Source: Propionibacteriaceae bacterium
GTDB taxonomy: Bacteria; Actinomycetota; Actinomycetes; Propionibacteriales; Propionibacteriaceae
Reading direction: 5' to 3'
Length of the DNA: 5,116 nt
Assembly (NCBI GenBank): GCA_031287505.1
Contig: JAITSW010000265.1
Location: forward strand, 1 to 5,116
A program made the translations under genes and the position numbers. The notes below the pieces were generated by a model. That model worked only from the letters and a program-made list of their open reading frames with translations. It made no database searches and was not told the DNA's origin. Positions 1 to 5,116 of the stretch are shown in pieces. Position 1 is the first letter of the stretch, and every line of letters begins with the position of its first letter.

Positions 1-1228
1 TGCCAACCAACGACTCTACCGTTGGAGTCTTCACCGTAAGCTCAGTTTTCAACCGGTTGGCGACGCCAATCTCTTTGTTTGGGTCAATTACCCCCCGGCT
101 TGCGATTTTTTGCAGCGCCGCGGCGGTCATGTTTTCTTTAACCGATTGGATCAGGTTTAGCCCGTAACGCTTGCGGTCTTCGGTGGCATAGGCAATTCCA
201 TGGCGAACAGCCTGCTCAACTGTCTTGGTGTTCACTTGAACTGAGTCGACATAGACTTTGCCAGAGATATTCGTCCCATAGGTTTCGCCAAAGATGCTCA
301 TCGCCATTTCGGTGCGCCCAGAGCCCATCAGGCCGGCCAAACCGACAATTTCGCCCTTGTGAATAGTCAAAGACGCGTTGTCCACCATCCTGCGCGCTGT
401 GTCAATCGGATGATGCACCGTCCAGTTTTCGATGCGGAAGGCCTCGGCACCGATATGCGGCTCGTGGTCTGGGAAGCGGCTATTCATCTCCCGTCCGACC
501 ATGCCCTTGATCAGACGCTCTTCGGTGACTTGGTCACCCACGACACTGAGCGTTTCGATGACCTTGCCATCGCGGATAATGGTGATGGAGTCGGCGATTG
601 AGATGATCTCGCCGAGCTTATGCGAGATGATGATAGACGTAACGCCCTCGTCGCGCAGGGCGCGCACCAGACTGAGCAGGTGCTCGGAATCATCGTCGTT
701 GAGGGCGGCAGTCGGCTCGTCCAAAATAAGGAGGTCGACCCGCTTTGCCAGGGCTTTGGCAATCTCGACAAGTTGCTGCTTGCCCACGCCGATATCGACG
801 ATAGATGTCTGCGGATTTTCGCTCAAGCCGACCCGGCGCAATAGCTCGACAGCTTGATGCTCTGCTTCGCCCCAGTCGATAACGCCATACTTAGCCCGCT
901 CGTTGCCTAAGAAAATATTCTCGGTGATGGAGAGGAAGGGGATCAGGGCGAGTTCTTGGTGGATGATGACAATGCCGCGCTCTTCCGACTCCCGGATGGT
1001 CTTGAATGCGCAGGGATCATCTTCAAAGAGGATTTCGCCGGTGTAGCTTCCATGTGGGTGGACGCCGGAGAGAATTTTCATCAACGTGGATTTGCCGGCG
1101 CCATTTTCACCGCAGATGGCATGTATTTCGCCTCTGGCAACCTTCAGCGTGACATCCTCCAGTGCCTTGACGCCCGGAAATTCCATGGAGATTCCCCGCA
1201 TCTGCAGGATAGGGGGCGATTGAGCCAT
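1..1228 (-). CDS. mmsA: Multiple-monosaccharide ABC importer, two-domain ATP-binding protein (3' end cut by window edge)
   Basis: This is the cytoplasmic motor of a CUT2-type sugar importer; it hydrolyses ATP to drive uptake through a permease. I read 409 uninterrupted codons. Domain 1 has Walker A GENGAGKST (residues 40-48), Q-loop Q91, a degenerate signature GVGKQQ (147-152), Walker B LLILDEPT (166-173) and switch His203. Domain 2 begins near residue 285 with the degenerate P-loop GLMGSGRTE (299-307), Arg replacing Lys as is usual in this family, and the EDRK motif (350-353). Its signature and Walker B lie beyond the left edge; family members are about 500-515 residues. The GVGKQQLVEIAKAL string is typical of MmsA/GguA rather than MglA or RbsA. 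The ATG at 1228-1226 is chosen because AAGGAAG (1234-1240) ends five bases before it. The gene follows chvE on the same strand, so one operon is inferred. A permease gene is expected next. The family call is confident; the exact sugar is not known. Confidence 0.95.
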   Translation of the reverse strand, partial: MAQSPPILQMRGISMEFPGVKALEDVTLKVARGEIHAICGENGAGKSTLMKILSGVHPHGSYTGEILFEDDPCAFKTIRESEERGIVIIHQELALIPFLSITENIFLGNERAKYGVIDWGEAEHQAVELLRRVGLSENPQTSIVDIGVGKQQLVEIAKALAKRVDLLILDEPTAALNDDDSEHLLSLVRALRDEGVTSIIISHKLGEIISIADSITIIRDGKVIETLSVVGDQVTEERLIKGMVGREMNSRFPDHEPHIGAEAFRIENWTVHHPIDTARRMVDNASLTIHKGEIVGLAGLMGSGRTEMAMSIFGETYGTNISGKVYVDSVQVNTKTVEQAVRHGIAYATEDRKRYGLNLIQSVKENMTAAALQKIASRGVIDPNKEIGVANRLKTELTVKTPTVESLVG

Positions 1229-1233
1229 TACAT

Positions 1234-1240
1234 CTTCCTT
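1234..1240 (-). promoter_or_regulatory. Ribosome binding site of mmsA
   Basis: AAGGAAG on the minus strand lies five bases before the chosen ATG. Another ATG at 1233-1231 is followed at once by TAA and cannot be the start, so this site decides between the two. Confidence 0.75.
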
Positions 1241-1243
1241 GAT

Positions 1244-1273
1244 GTTGGATATTTGAATGTTGGATATTTGAAT
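1244..1273. repeat. Perfect tandem duplication of a 15-bp unit
   Basis: The unit GTTGGATATTTGAAT occurs twice head to tail with no mismatch (1244-1258 and 1259-1273). It lies in the chvE-mmsA gap, just upstream of the mmsA ribosome binding site. It is A+T-rich compared with the flanking genes. The identity of the copies points to a recent duplication, perhaps by replication slippage. On the transcript it would lengthen the unstructured stretch ahead of the mmsA ribosome binding site. No function is evident. Confidence 0.9.
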
Positions 1274-1288
1274 AGATTTGCCCGTATC

Positions 1289-1326
1289 GGTGTGCTGTGC
1301 CCAGGTTTCCCCGCGCACAGCACACC
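1289..1326 (-). terminator. Strong intercistronic stem-loop between chvE and mmsA (partial terminator or mRNA-stabilising hairpin)
   Basis: The arms GGTGTGCTGTGC (1289-1300) and GCACAGCACACC (1315-1326) are perfect 12-bp inverted repeats around a 14-base loop. The hairpin begins about 45 bases after the chvE stop codon. In the direction of transcription no U-tract follows, so a full rho-independent terminator is unlikely. In many importer operons a stem-loop after the binding-protein gene protects the upstream message and lowers expression of the ATPase and permease, as in malE-malF. I infer the same role here. It could also be a protein-binding palindrome. Confidence 0.7.
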
Positions 1327-1371
1327 ATATCCGAGTTTATTTGGCGAGCCGCAAGAGCTTCGCCATTTGCG

Positions 1372-2502
1372 CTACTTCAAGTCGTCTTCGGTAACGAAGC
1401 CAGAGCCAACCAACTTTTCTTGGATCTGATCTTTGACGATGACCTCAGGAGTGATCAAGTAAGACGGGAGCACCTTCACACCATTGTTATAGGTGTCGGT
1501 GTTGTTGGTCTCAACTGTTTCACCCTTGACAATCTGATCGACCATCTTGGCTACCTGGGCGGCCAGCAAACGGGTGTCCTTCCAAACAGTCATGGACTGC
1601 TTGTCGGCGAGGATGAGCTTCAAGTTCGGCTTGTCGCCATCTTGACCGGAAAGTACCGGGTACTCCGGGCCGGGGGTGTAACCCTTGGTTTCCAAAGCTT
1701 GGGCAATACCCAGAGCCAGGGAGTCATTCGGAGACAGGACGACGTTGACCTTCTTATCGGTGTAGTACGAGTTCAGGCGGGTTTCCATCTCAGACTGGGC
1801 AGTGGTGGCCTTCCACTCGAGGATGCCGATGTCTTGCCAGTTGCTCGCGGCTTTCTTGCCGGTTTCCGACTGGATGACGAGTTTGCCGGAATCAACGTAG
1901 GGCTTGAGAACATCCCACGCGCCTTGGAAGAACAGCGAGGCGTTGTTGTCGTCGGGGGAACCGGCGAAAGGCTCGAAGTTGAAAGGACCTGCCGCGTTAT
2001 CGAGATCCAACTTCTCCTTGATGAACTCACCCTGCAGCTTGCCGATGAGGTAGTTGTCGAAGGTGGCGTAGTAATCCACATCCGGGGTCTTCATGATCAA
2101 GCGGTCATATGCGAGAACCGTGATGCCTTTTTCTTTTGCCTTGGCAAGTGTCGGGCCCAGCGTTGAGCCGTCGATGGAGGCGATAACGAGAACCTTGGCA
2201 CCGGCATTGATCTGATTCTCGATCTGCTGAATCTGCTGCTCGTTCTTGTTGTCGCCATAGTCGAGCATGGTCTTATAACCAGCTTTTTCGAGTTGGTCTA
2301 CCAGGCCTTTGCCATCGTTGTTCCAACGCTCAAGGCTCACTGTCGGCATCGTGATACCGATGAGGGTGTCGCCAGCGGGAGCGGCAGAGCCAGACTCAGT
2401 GTTTGGAGAAGCAGATGGCGTGGGCGAGGGAGTGCAGCCGGCGAACGCGGCGAGTGCAACTGCTGCACCGGCGAGGACTGCTACTGATTTACGGATAGCC
2501 AT
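1372..2502 (-). CDS. chvE: Multiple-monosaccharide-binding lipoprotein of an ABC importer (ChvE family)
   Basis: This is the extracytoplasmic sugar receptor that delivers monosaccharides to the MmsA-type transporter; it is 376 residues long. The N-terminus has a short positive region (R4, K5), a hydrophobic stretch (7-21) and a lipobox FAGC with the lipidated Cys at 23. A Ser/Thr/Pro/Ala-rich tether (about 24-42) follows, typical of Gram-positive lipoproteins. The mature part is a type I periplasmic-binding fold. ChvE hallmarks include IGITMPT (48-54), VLVIASIDGSTL (104-115), AYDRLI (131-136), DVDYYATFDN (141-150), SPNDSLA (257-263), GQDGDKPN (286-293) and VWKDTR (306-311). The start is the ATG at 2502-2500, with AGAAGGG upstream. 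It is first in the presumed chvE-mmsA operon and divergent from a ROK regulator. ChvE relatives bind several aldoses such as galactose, glucose, arabinose and xylose; the ligand here cannot be read from the sequence. Confidence 0.95.
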   Translation of the reverse strand: MAIRKSVAVLAGAAVALAAFAGCTPSPTPSASPNTESGSAAPAGDTLIGITMPTVSLERWNNDGKGLVDQLEKAGYKTMLDYGDNKNEQQIQQIENQINAGAKVLVIASIDGSTLGPTLAKAKEKGITVLAYDRLIMKTPDVDYYATFDNYLIGKLQGEFIKEKLDLDNAAGPFNFEPFAGSPDDNNASLFFQGAWDVLKPYVDSGKLVIQSETGKKAASNWQDIGILEWKATTAQSEMETRLNSYYTDKKVNVVLSPNDSLALGIAQALETKGYTPGPEYPVLSGQDGDKPNLKLILADKQSMTVWKDTRLLAAQVAKMVDQIVKGETVETNNTDTYNNGVKVLPSYLITPEVIVKDQIQEKLVGSGFVTEDDLK

Positions 2503-2511
2503 AGAGGTAAT

Positions 2512-2518
2512 CCCTTCT
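2512..2518 (-). promoter_or_regulatory. Ribosome binding site of chvE
   Basis: AGAAGGG on the minus strand lies nine bases before the ATG at 2502. It is the only purine-rich match near that start. Confidence 0.65.
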
Positions 2519-2530
2519 GTATATGGTTGA

Positions 2531-2558
2531 GAAAAACCCCCAACACTGGCGGTTTTTC
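2531..2558 (-). promoter_or_regulatory. 28-bp imperfect palindrome in the chvE leader (attenuator-like hairpin or operator)
   Basis: The outer arms GAAAAACC (2531-2538) and GGTTTTTC (2551-2558) are perfect 8-bp inverted repeats. After one mismatch an inner CCA/TGG pairing continues the stem around a four-base core, giving 11 of 14 paired positions. On the chvE transcript it would be a hairpin with a U-rich 3' arm ending about 28 bases before the start codon. That placement fits a leader hairpin acting as an attenuator or stabiliser, or a DNA operator. The U-run lies inside the stem instead of after it, so a classical terminator is less likely. Confidence 0.55.
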
Positions 2559-2573
2559 GACTTCAGGCACTTA

Positions 2574-2590
2574 TTTGCGATCGCCGCAAA
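2574..2590. repeat. 17-bp inverted repeat TTTGCG-N5-CGCAAA
   Basis: The arms TTTGCG (2574-2579) and CGCAAA (2585-2590) flank ATCGC, and the block contains the self-complementary GCGATCGC (2577-2584). It lies downstream of the candidate chvE start site. It has the size and symmetry of a dimeric regulator's site, for example a roadblock or catabolite-control operator, but no binding protein can be assigned. Confidence 0.4.
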
Positions 2591-2605
2591 CAGGTGACAA
2601 CTGAA

Positions 2606-2634
2606 ATGCTAACGGTCTTGAGTTTAGAACTCAA
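2606..2634 (-). promoter_or_regulatory. Candidate promoter of the chvE-mmsA operon
   Basis: On the minus strand TTGAGT (2629-2634) and TAGCAT (2606-2611) are separated by exactly 17 bases, each matching four of six bases of the sigma-70-type consensus. Transcription would start near 2599, giving a leader of about 97 bases that includes both downstream palindromes. The -35 box lies inside the 17-bp palindrome, as expected for a repressible promoter. A weaker alternative -10, TAAACT, lies inside the palindrome itself. Confidence 0.4.
2618..2634. promoter_or_regulatory. 17-bp perfect palindrome, candidate operator of the ROK regulator
   Basis: TTGAGTT (2618-2624) and AACTCAA (2628-2634) are perfect inverted repeats around TAG. 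The palindrome sits in the divergent region between chvE and the ROK gene and covers the candidate chvE -35 box. Local ROK repressors commonly act on adjacent divergent sugar operons, so this is the best operator candidate. A lone half-site TTGAGT recurs at 2686-2691, on the ROK side. The palindrome is directly visible; its role is inferred. Confidence 0.5.
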
Positions 2635-2718
2635 ACGCAATCAGCAATGTTATCGACTTGTTACTTAACTTCCCTAACGAAACGGTTGAGTCTTTGCCTC
2701 CGCAAATGGAGGATGCTC

Positions 2719-2753
2719 TTTCGAATCGCCTCCGTCGAGCTAGACTTTCCCCC
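2719..2753 (+). promoter_or_regulatory. Candidate leaderless promoter of the ROK gene
   Basis: TAGACT (2741-2746) resembles a -10 box and ends seven bases before the ATG at 2754, so transcription could start at the A of the start codon. The -35 match TTTCGA (2719-2724, 16-base spacer) is weak. No Shine-Dalgarno sequence precedes this ATG, which supports a leaderless message, a common arrangement in actinobacteria. Confidence 0.4.
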
Positions 2754-3941
2754 ATGCCAGTCAATCGGGTGCCCCCGGGTTCGCAGAGTTCTCTTCGCGA
2801 AGCTAACCGTGCCCGAATTCTTGACATCATCCGTCGGCTGGGAGCCATGACCCAGGTGGAGCTTGCCGACGCCACCGGCCTTTCGGCAGCCACAATCTCC
2901 ATTATCGTGAACGAGCTGGTGGGCTTGGGTATCGTTACCACCAGCCAAACCACCCGCTCAGGCAGGCGGGCCACCCAGGTCATGCTTTCGCGTCAGCTCG
3001 GGATTGTCGCCGGAATTCATTTTTCCTCGCGGACGCTGCGGGTGGTGCTGGGGGATCCCAGCGGCACCATCATCGCCTCGCAGCGCATGCCGCTCCCGCC
3101 AGACCATCGATCAGACACCGACTTGGATCGGGCCGCACACCTGATCTGGGACATGCTGGAGGCCTCTGGAGCCCAGCAAAGCGAACTGCTGGGTGTTGGC
3201 CTGGGCATCTGCTCTCCTTACGACCCGCGTACCGATACACTCGCCGTCCCCGGGCTACTACGCGGTTGGGACGAAGTGCAAATTGCCGCGTCTATGTCTC
3301 GGCGACTGGGTAAACCCGTCGTGGTAGACAACGACGCGAACCTGGCCATGCTCGGCGAATCCCGTTTCGGTATTGCCAGGGGAGCGGATTCCGCAGTCTT
3401 TGTGCTCATCGGACACGGCATTGGCGCCGGAATTTTTGCCCATGGCGACATTCTGCGCGGCCACGCCGGAACAGCTGGTGAGATTGGCCACATCCGGGTG
3501 GTCGAGAACGGCTCGCTGTGCCGCTGCGGAAATCGCGGATGTCTGGAGATGATGGTGAACTCATCCGCCATCGTCAACTCGCTACGCGACACAGTGGGAA
3601 ATGTCACCTTGCGTGATGTCATCTCGATGGCGCGCGAAGGGGACATCGGCTGCTCCCGCGTGATTGCGGATGCGGCTTTCTATATCGGCATTGCCCTCTC
3701 GTCCCTGGTAAACGTGGTAAATCCGGCATTGATTGTCATTGGCGGGGAGCTTGCCGAGGCAGGGCCGATCCTCACCGCGCCGCTGGAGACCTCCATCGAG
3801 CGCCAGTCGCTACACAATCCACTCTTCCCGCCCCGGATCGAACTTTCCGAGCTAGACTCCGACGCCGCTGTTCGGGGAGCGGTCGCTTTTGCCTTTGATT
3901 CCATCCCATTGCCGGTAGCTGTTCTGGAGGAAAGTGCATGA
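2754..3941 (+). CDS. ROK-family transcriptional repressor, sugar-responsive
   Basis: This is a 395-residue DNA-binding sugar sensor of the NagC/Mlc/XylR type. A winged helix-turn-helix lies at about 15-75, with the helices in TQVELADATGLSAATISIIVNE. The ROK domain follows: NDAN (193-196) with the Asp that is catalytic in ROK kinases, GHGIGAGI (220-227), GTAGEIGH (239-246) and the zinc motif CRCGNRGCLE (256-265). His246, Cys256, Cys258 and Cys263 are the likely zinc ligands. The DxGxT phosphate-binding motif of ROK kinases is absent; HFSSRT stands in its place, so kinase activity is unlikely. The frame is open back to a TTG at 2658, and an ATG at 2706 would add 16 residues. I prefer 2754 because homology begins just after it and a -10-like box fits a leaderless start. 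The gene overlaps the next by four bases and diverges from chvE, its probable target. Confidence 0.9.
   Translation: MPVNRVPPGSQSSLREANRARILDIIRRLGAMTQVELADATGLSAATISIIVNELVGLGIVTTSQTTRSGRRATQVMLSRQLGIVAGIHFSSRTLRVVLGDPSGTIIASQRMPLPPDHRSDTDLDRAAHLIWDMLEASGAQQSELLGVGLGICSPYDPRTDTLAVPGLLRGWDEVQIAASMSRRLGKPVVVDNDANLAMLGESRFGIARGADSAVFVLIGHGIGAGIFAHGDILRGHAGTAGEIGHIRVVENGSLCRCGNRGCLEMMVNSSAIVNSLRDTVGNVTLRDVISMAREGDIGCSRVIADAAFYIGIALSSLVNVVNPALIVIGGELAEAGPILTAPLETSIERQSLHNPLFPPRIELSELDSDAAVRGAVAFAFDSIPLPVAVLEESA
3926..3930 (+). promoter_or_regulatory. Ribosome binding site of the second ABC ATPase
   Basis: GGAGG lies seven bases before the ATG at 3938, inside the end of the ROK gene. With the ATGA overlap it indicates translational coupling of the two genes. 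Confidence 0.8.
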
Positions 3942-4807
3942 TCTTAGCCAAAGACACCCCTGCGCAGCCCCGAACTAGGCAGCCTATTCTGGCTTTACGC
4001 GGTGTCTCGAAGCGATTTAACTCCGTCGAATCCCTGAGCAATGTTGATTTCGACATATTCCCGCGCGAAGTGGTGGCGGTGGTGGGCGACAACGCCGCTG
4101 GAAAATCCGTCCTCGCCAAGACGATCGCCGGCGTCTACCAACCAGATACCGGCGAGATTTATTGGGACGGAGAACTCACCCAAATCCCGAACCCGTCAGT
4201 AGCCCAAGACTTGGGCATCGCCAGCGTCTTTCAGGAATTGGCTCTTTGCGACAACTTGAGCATCGTCCAAAATCTCTTCTTAGGGCGGGAAATCGTCGGC
4301 GGGATCTCACTGGCCGAAGACAAAATGGACGAGATCGCCCGCGGTGTCCTCGCAGAATTGGGCGCCCGCCTGCCTCCAGTGCAGACTCTGGTGGCCACAC
4401 TCTCGGCGGGTCAGCGGCAGACTACCGCTATCGCCAGGGCTTTGCTGGGATCGCCGCGGGTGGTGGTAATGGACGAGCCCACCAGTTCCCTGTCGGTGAC
4501 GCAGACCGCGGAAGTACTCAATCTGATCGAGTCGCTGCGCGACTTGGGCTACGGCGTGATGTTCATCTCGCATACGCTCTCCGATGTGCAGGCGGTCGCC
4601 GATCGCATCGTGGTGATGCGTCACGGCCGAATCAATGGCGAGGCGCTGATGGCCGACGTCACCTACGAAGACATCATCGCCGCTATAACCGGAGTGCCCA
4701 ACGAGCTAACCCGGGCCACCAAAGAACGCGGTCCTTTGGATCCGCCGGCAGCGCTTACCCTGGTAAACGCCTCATTGCCCTTCCCAGACCGCCTGACCAG
4801 ACGCTAG
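3938..4807 (+). CDS. Single-domain sugar-type ABC transporter ATP-binding protein (FrcA-like), orphan
   Basis: This 289-residue cytoplasmic ATPase would drive a carbohydrate importer. All motifs of an active nucleotide-binding domain are present: Walker A GDNAAGKS (50-57), Q-loop Q99 in VFQELALCDNL, signature LSAGQRQ (155-161), Walker B VVVMDEPT (175-182) with Glu180, and switch His212. The GDNAAGKS and FQELALCDNLS-type strings resemble single-domain FrcA-like ATPases of CUT2 importers rather than two-domain RbsA or MglA. The residue after GKS is Val instead of the usual Thr. The gene overlaps the ROK stop codon by four bases and has a good ribosome binding site, so the two are co-transcribed. 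No permease or binding protein follows; the next gene is parB on the other strand. The last 20 or so residues match no ABC motif I know. It may energise a permease encoded elsewhere, or be the remnant of a larger operon. Confidence 0.9.
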   Translation: MILAKDTPAQPRTRQPILALRGVSKRFNSVESLSNVDFDIFPREVVAVVGDNAAGKSVLAKTIAGVYQPDTGEIYWDGELTQIPNPSVAQDLGIASVFQELALCDNLSIVQNLFLGREIVGGISLAEDKMDEIARGVLAELGARLPPVQTLVATLSAGQRQTTAIARALLGSPRVVVMDEPTSSLSVTQTAEVLNLIESLRDLGYGVMFISHTLSDVQAVADRIVVMRHGRINGEALMADVTYEDIIAAITGVPNELTRATKERGPLDPPAALTLVNASLPFPDRLTRR

Positions 4808-4860
4808 TCGGCTATTGAGTTCGGGGCGTTAACCCAGCTCGCATATTGCCCTGGCAGATC
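4808..4860. other. Convergent intergenic gap without a recognisable terminator
   Basis: These 53 bases separate the ends of the ATPase gene and parB. I find only very short inverted repeats, such as TGCC-CT-GGCA (4847-4856), and no stem followed by a T-run on either strand. Termination may be rho-dependent, or transcripts may overlap. Confidence 0.5.
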
Positions 4861-5116
4861 CTAGATCAAACCTTTTGTCGAGCCTGTCATTTTGGTGGCG
4901 AGCCGTTCCAAATCATCGGCCCCGGCATAATCGATCACGATTCGACCCCGCGTACCGCCGCTGATGCGCACCCGGGTGTCTAGAGCCTCCTCAAGTTCGC
5001 GCTGGAGCTGCGCTGCTTCCGCAAGCTCTAGTTTTTTCTCTTTTGCCCTGGCTGCGCTGCCTGCTTTCGGTTTTGCGGGCACAGAAATTGCGACGATTTC
5101 TTCCACGGAACGCACC
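4861..5116 (-). CDS. parB: Chromosome-partitioning protein ParB, C-terminal part (5' end cut by window edge)
   Basis: ParB is the CTP-dependent clamp that loads at parS sites near the origin and works with ParA in chromosome segregation. Only the last 84 or so residues are visible. An Ala/Lys-rich linker with the string PAKPKAGSAARAKEKK leads into the C-terminal dimerisation domain. Its hallmark is an amphipathic helix (LQRELEEALDTRV) followed by RISGGTRGRIVIDYAG and DDLERL, the typical ParB/Spo0J ending. The reading frame is still open at the right edge; a GTG at 5115 is in frame but is probably internal, because the ParB core domains must lie upstream. The gene is transcribed toward the ATPase gene. 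The call rests on the C-terminal domain alone, but that pattern is distinctive. Confidence 0.85.
   Translation of the reverse strand, partial: VRSVEEIVAISVPAKPKAGSAARAKEKKLELAEAAQLQRELEEALDTRVRISGGTRGRIVIDYAGADDLERLATKMTGSTKGLI

Noticed and set aside
359..857. Plus-strand open frames opposite mmsA
   Set aside because: They lie across the conserved Walker B, switch and linker coding of mmsA on the other strand and resemble no protein.
1513..1532. TGTTTCAC resembling half of a parS site near a parB gene
   Set aside because: Only the left half matches; the right half differs at most positions and the stretch lies inside chvE coding sequence.
1297..2166. A 289-codon open frame on the plus strand opposite chvE
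   Set aside because: It is antisense to a clear binding-protein gene, has no recognisable domain or good ribosome binding site, and follows from the codon bias of the real gene.
2611..2690. Near direct repeat AACGGTcTTGAG (2611) and AACGGTTGAG (2681)
   Set aside because: The copies differ by an insertion and are short; I kept only the TTGAGT half-site as a note under the operator.
2658..2753. Extended N-terminus of the ROK protein from TTG 2658 or ATG 2706
   Set aside because: Neither start has a ribosome binding site, and the added residues do not resemble ROK repressor N-termini.
4791..4812. Possible hairpin GCCTGAC / GTCGGC at the end of the second ATPase gene
   Set aside because: The stem is only six pairs with a bulge and no T-run follows, so it does not support a terminator call.
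4162..4818. A 218-codon open frame overlapping the second ATPase
   Set aside because: It is an Arg/Gly-rich out-of-frame translation of a gene whose ABC motifs are all intact in the main frame.

Overview
The window looks like chromosomal DNA from a moderately GC-rich Gram-positive bacterium, most likely an actinobacterium. The evidence is a sugar-binding protein built as a lipoprotein with a Ser/Thr/Pro-rich tether, a ROK-family regulator that may be translated from a leaderless mRNA, and a ParB C-terminus of the usual chromosomal type. The genus cannot be fixed from the sequence.

Layout from left to right. On the minus strand lie two genes of a multiple-monosaccharide (ChvE/MmsA, also called GguA) ABC importer: the two-domain ATPase mmsA (1-1228, cut by the left edge) and, upstream of it in the same transcript, the lipoprotein sugar-binding protein chvE (1372-2502). 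The mmsA gene has no stop codon inside the window. The 143-base gap between the two genes holds a perfect 12-bp inverted repeat and a perfect 2 x 15 bp tandem duplication. The permease gene (mmsB/gguB) is expected beyond position 1 but is not seen.

A 251-base divergent control region (2503-2753) separates chvE from a plus-strand pair: a ROK-type transcriptional repressor (2754-3941) and a single-domain sugar-type ABC ATPase (3938-4807). The pair shares a 4-bp ATGA overlap. The control region carries a 17-bp palindrome on the candidate chvE -35 box, a second palindrome downstream of the candidate start site, and a 28-bp hairpin in the presumed chvE leader. A possible -10 box sits 7 bases before the ROK ATG.

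A 53-base convergent gap then leads to the C-terminal end of ParB on the minus strand (4861-5116, cut by the right edge). This suggests the sugar locus lies beside parAB and so probably near the replication origin.

Working model: the ROK protein senses a sugar or sugar derivative and represses the divergent chvE-mmsA operon, and perhaps its own gene, through the palindrome. ChvE and MmsA supply the receptor and motor of an importer. The second ATPase has no permease or binding protein beside it, so its partner is unknown; this orphan ROK-ATPase pair is the most unusual part of the window. I see no CRISPR array, RNA gene, insertion sequence or convincing previously unknown system.
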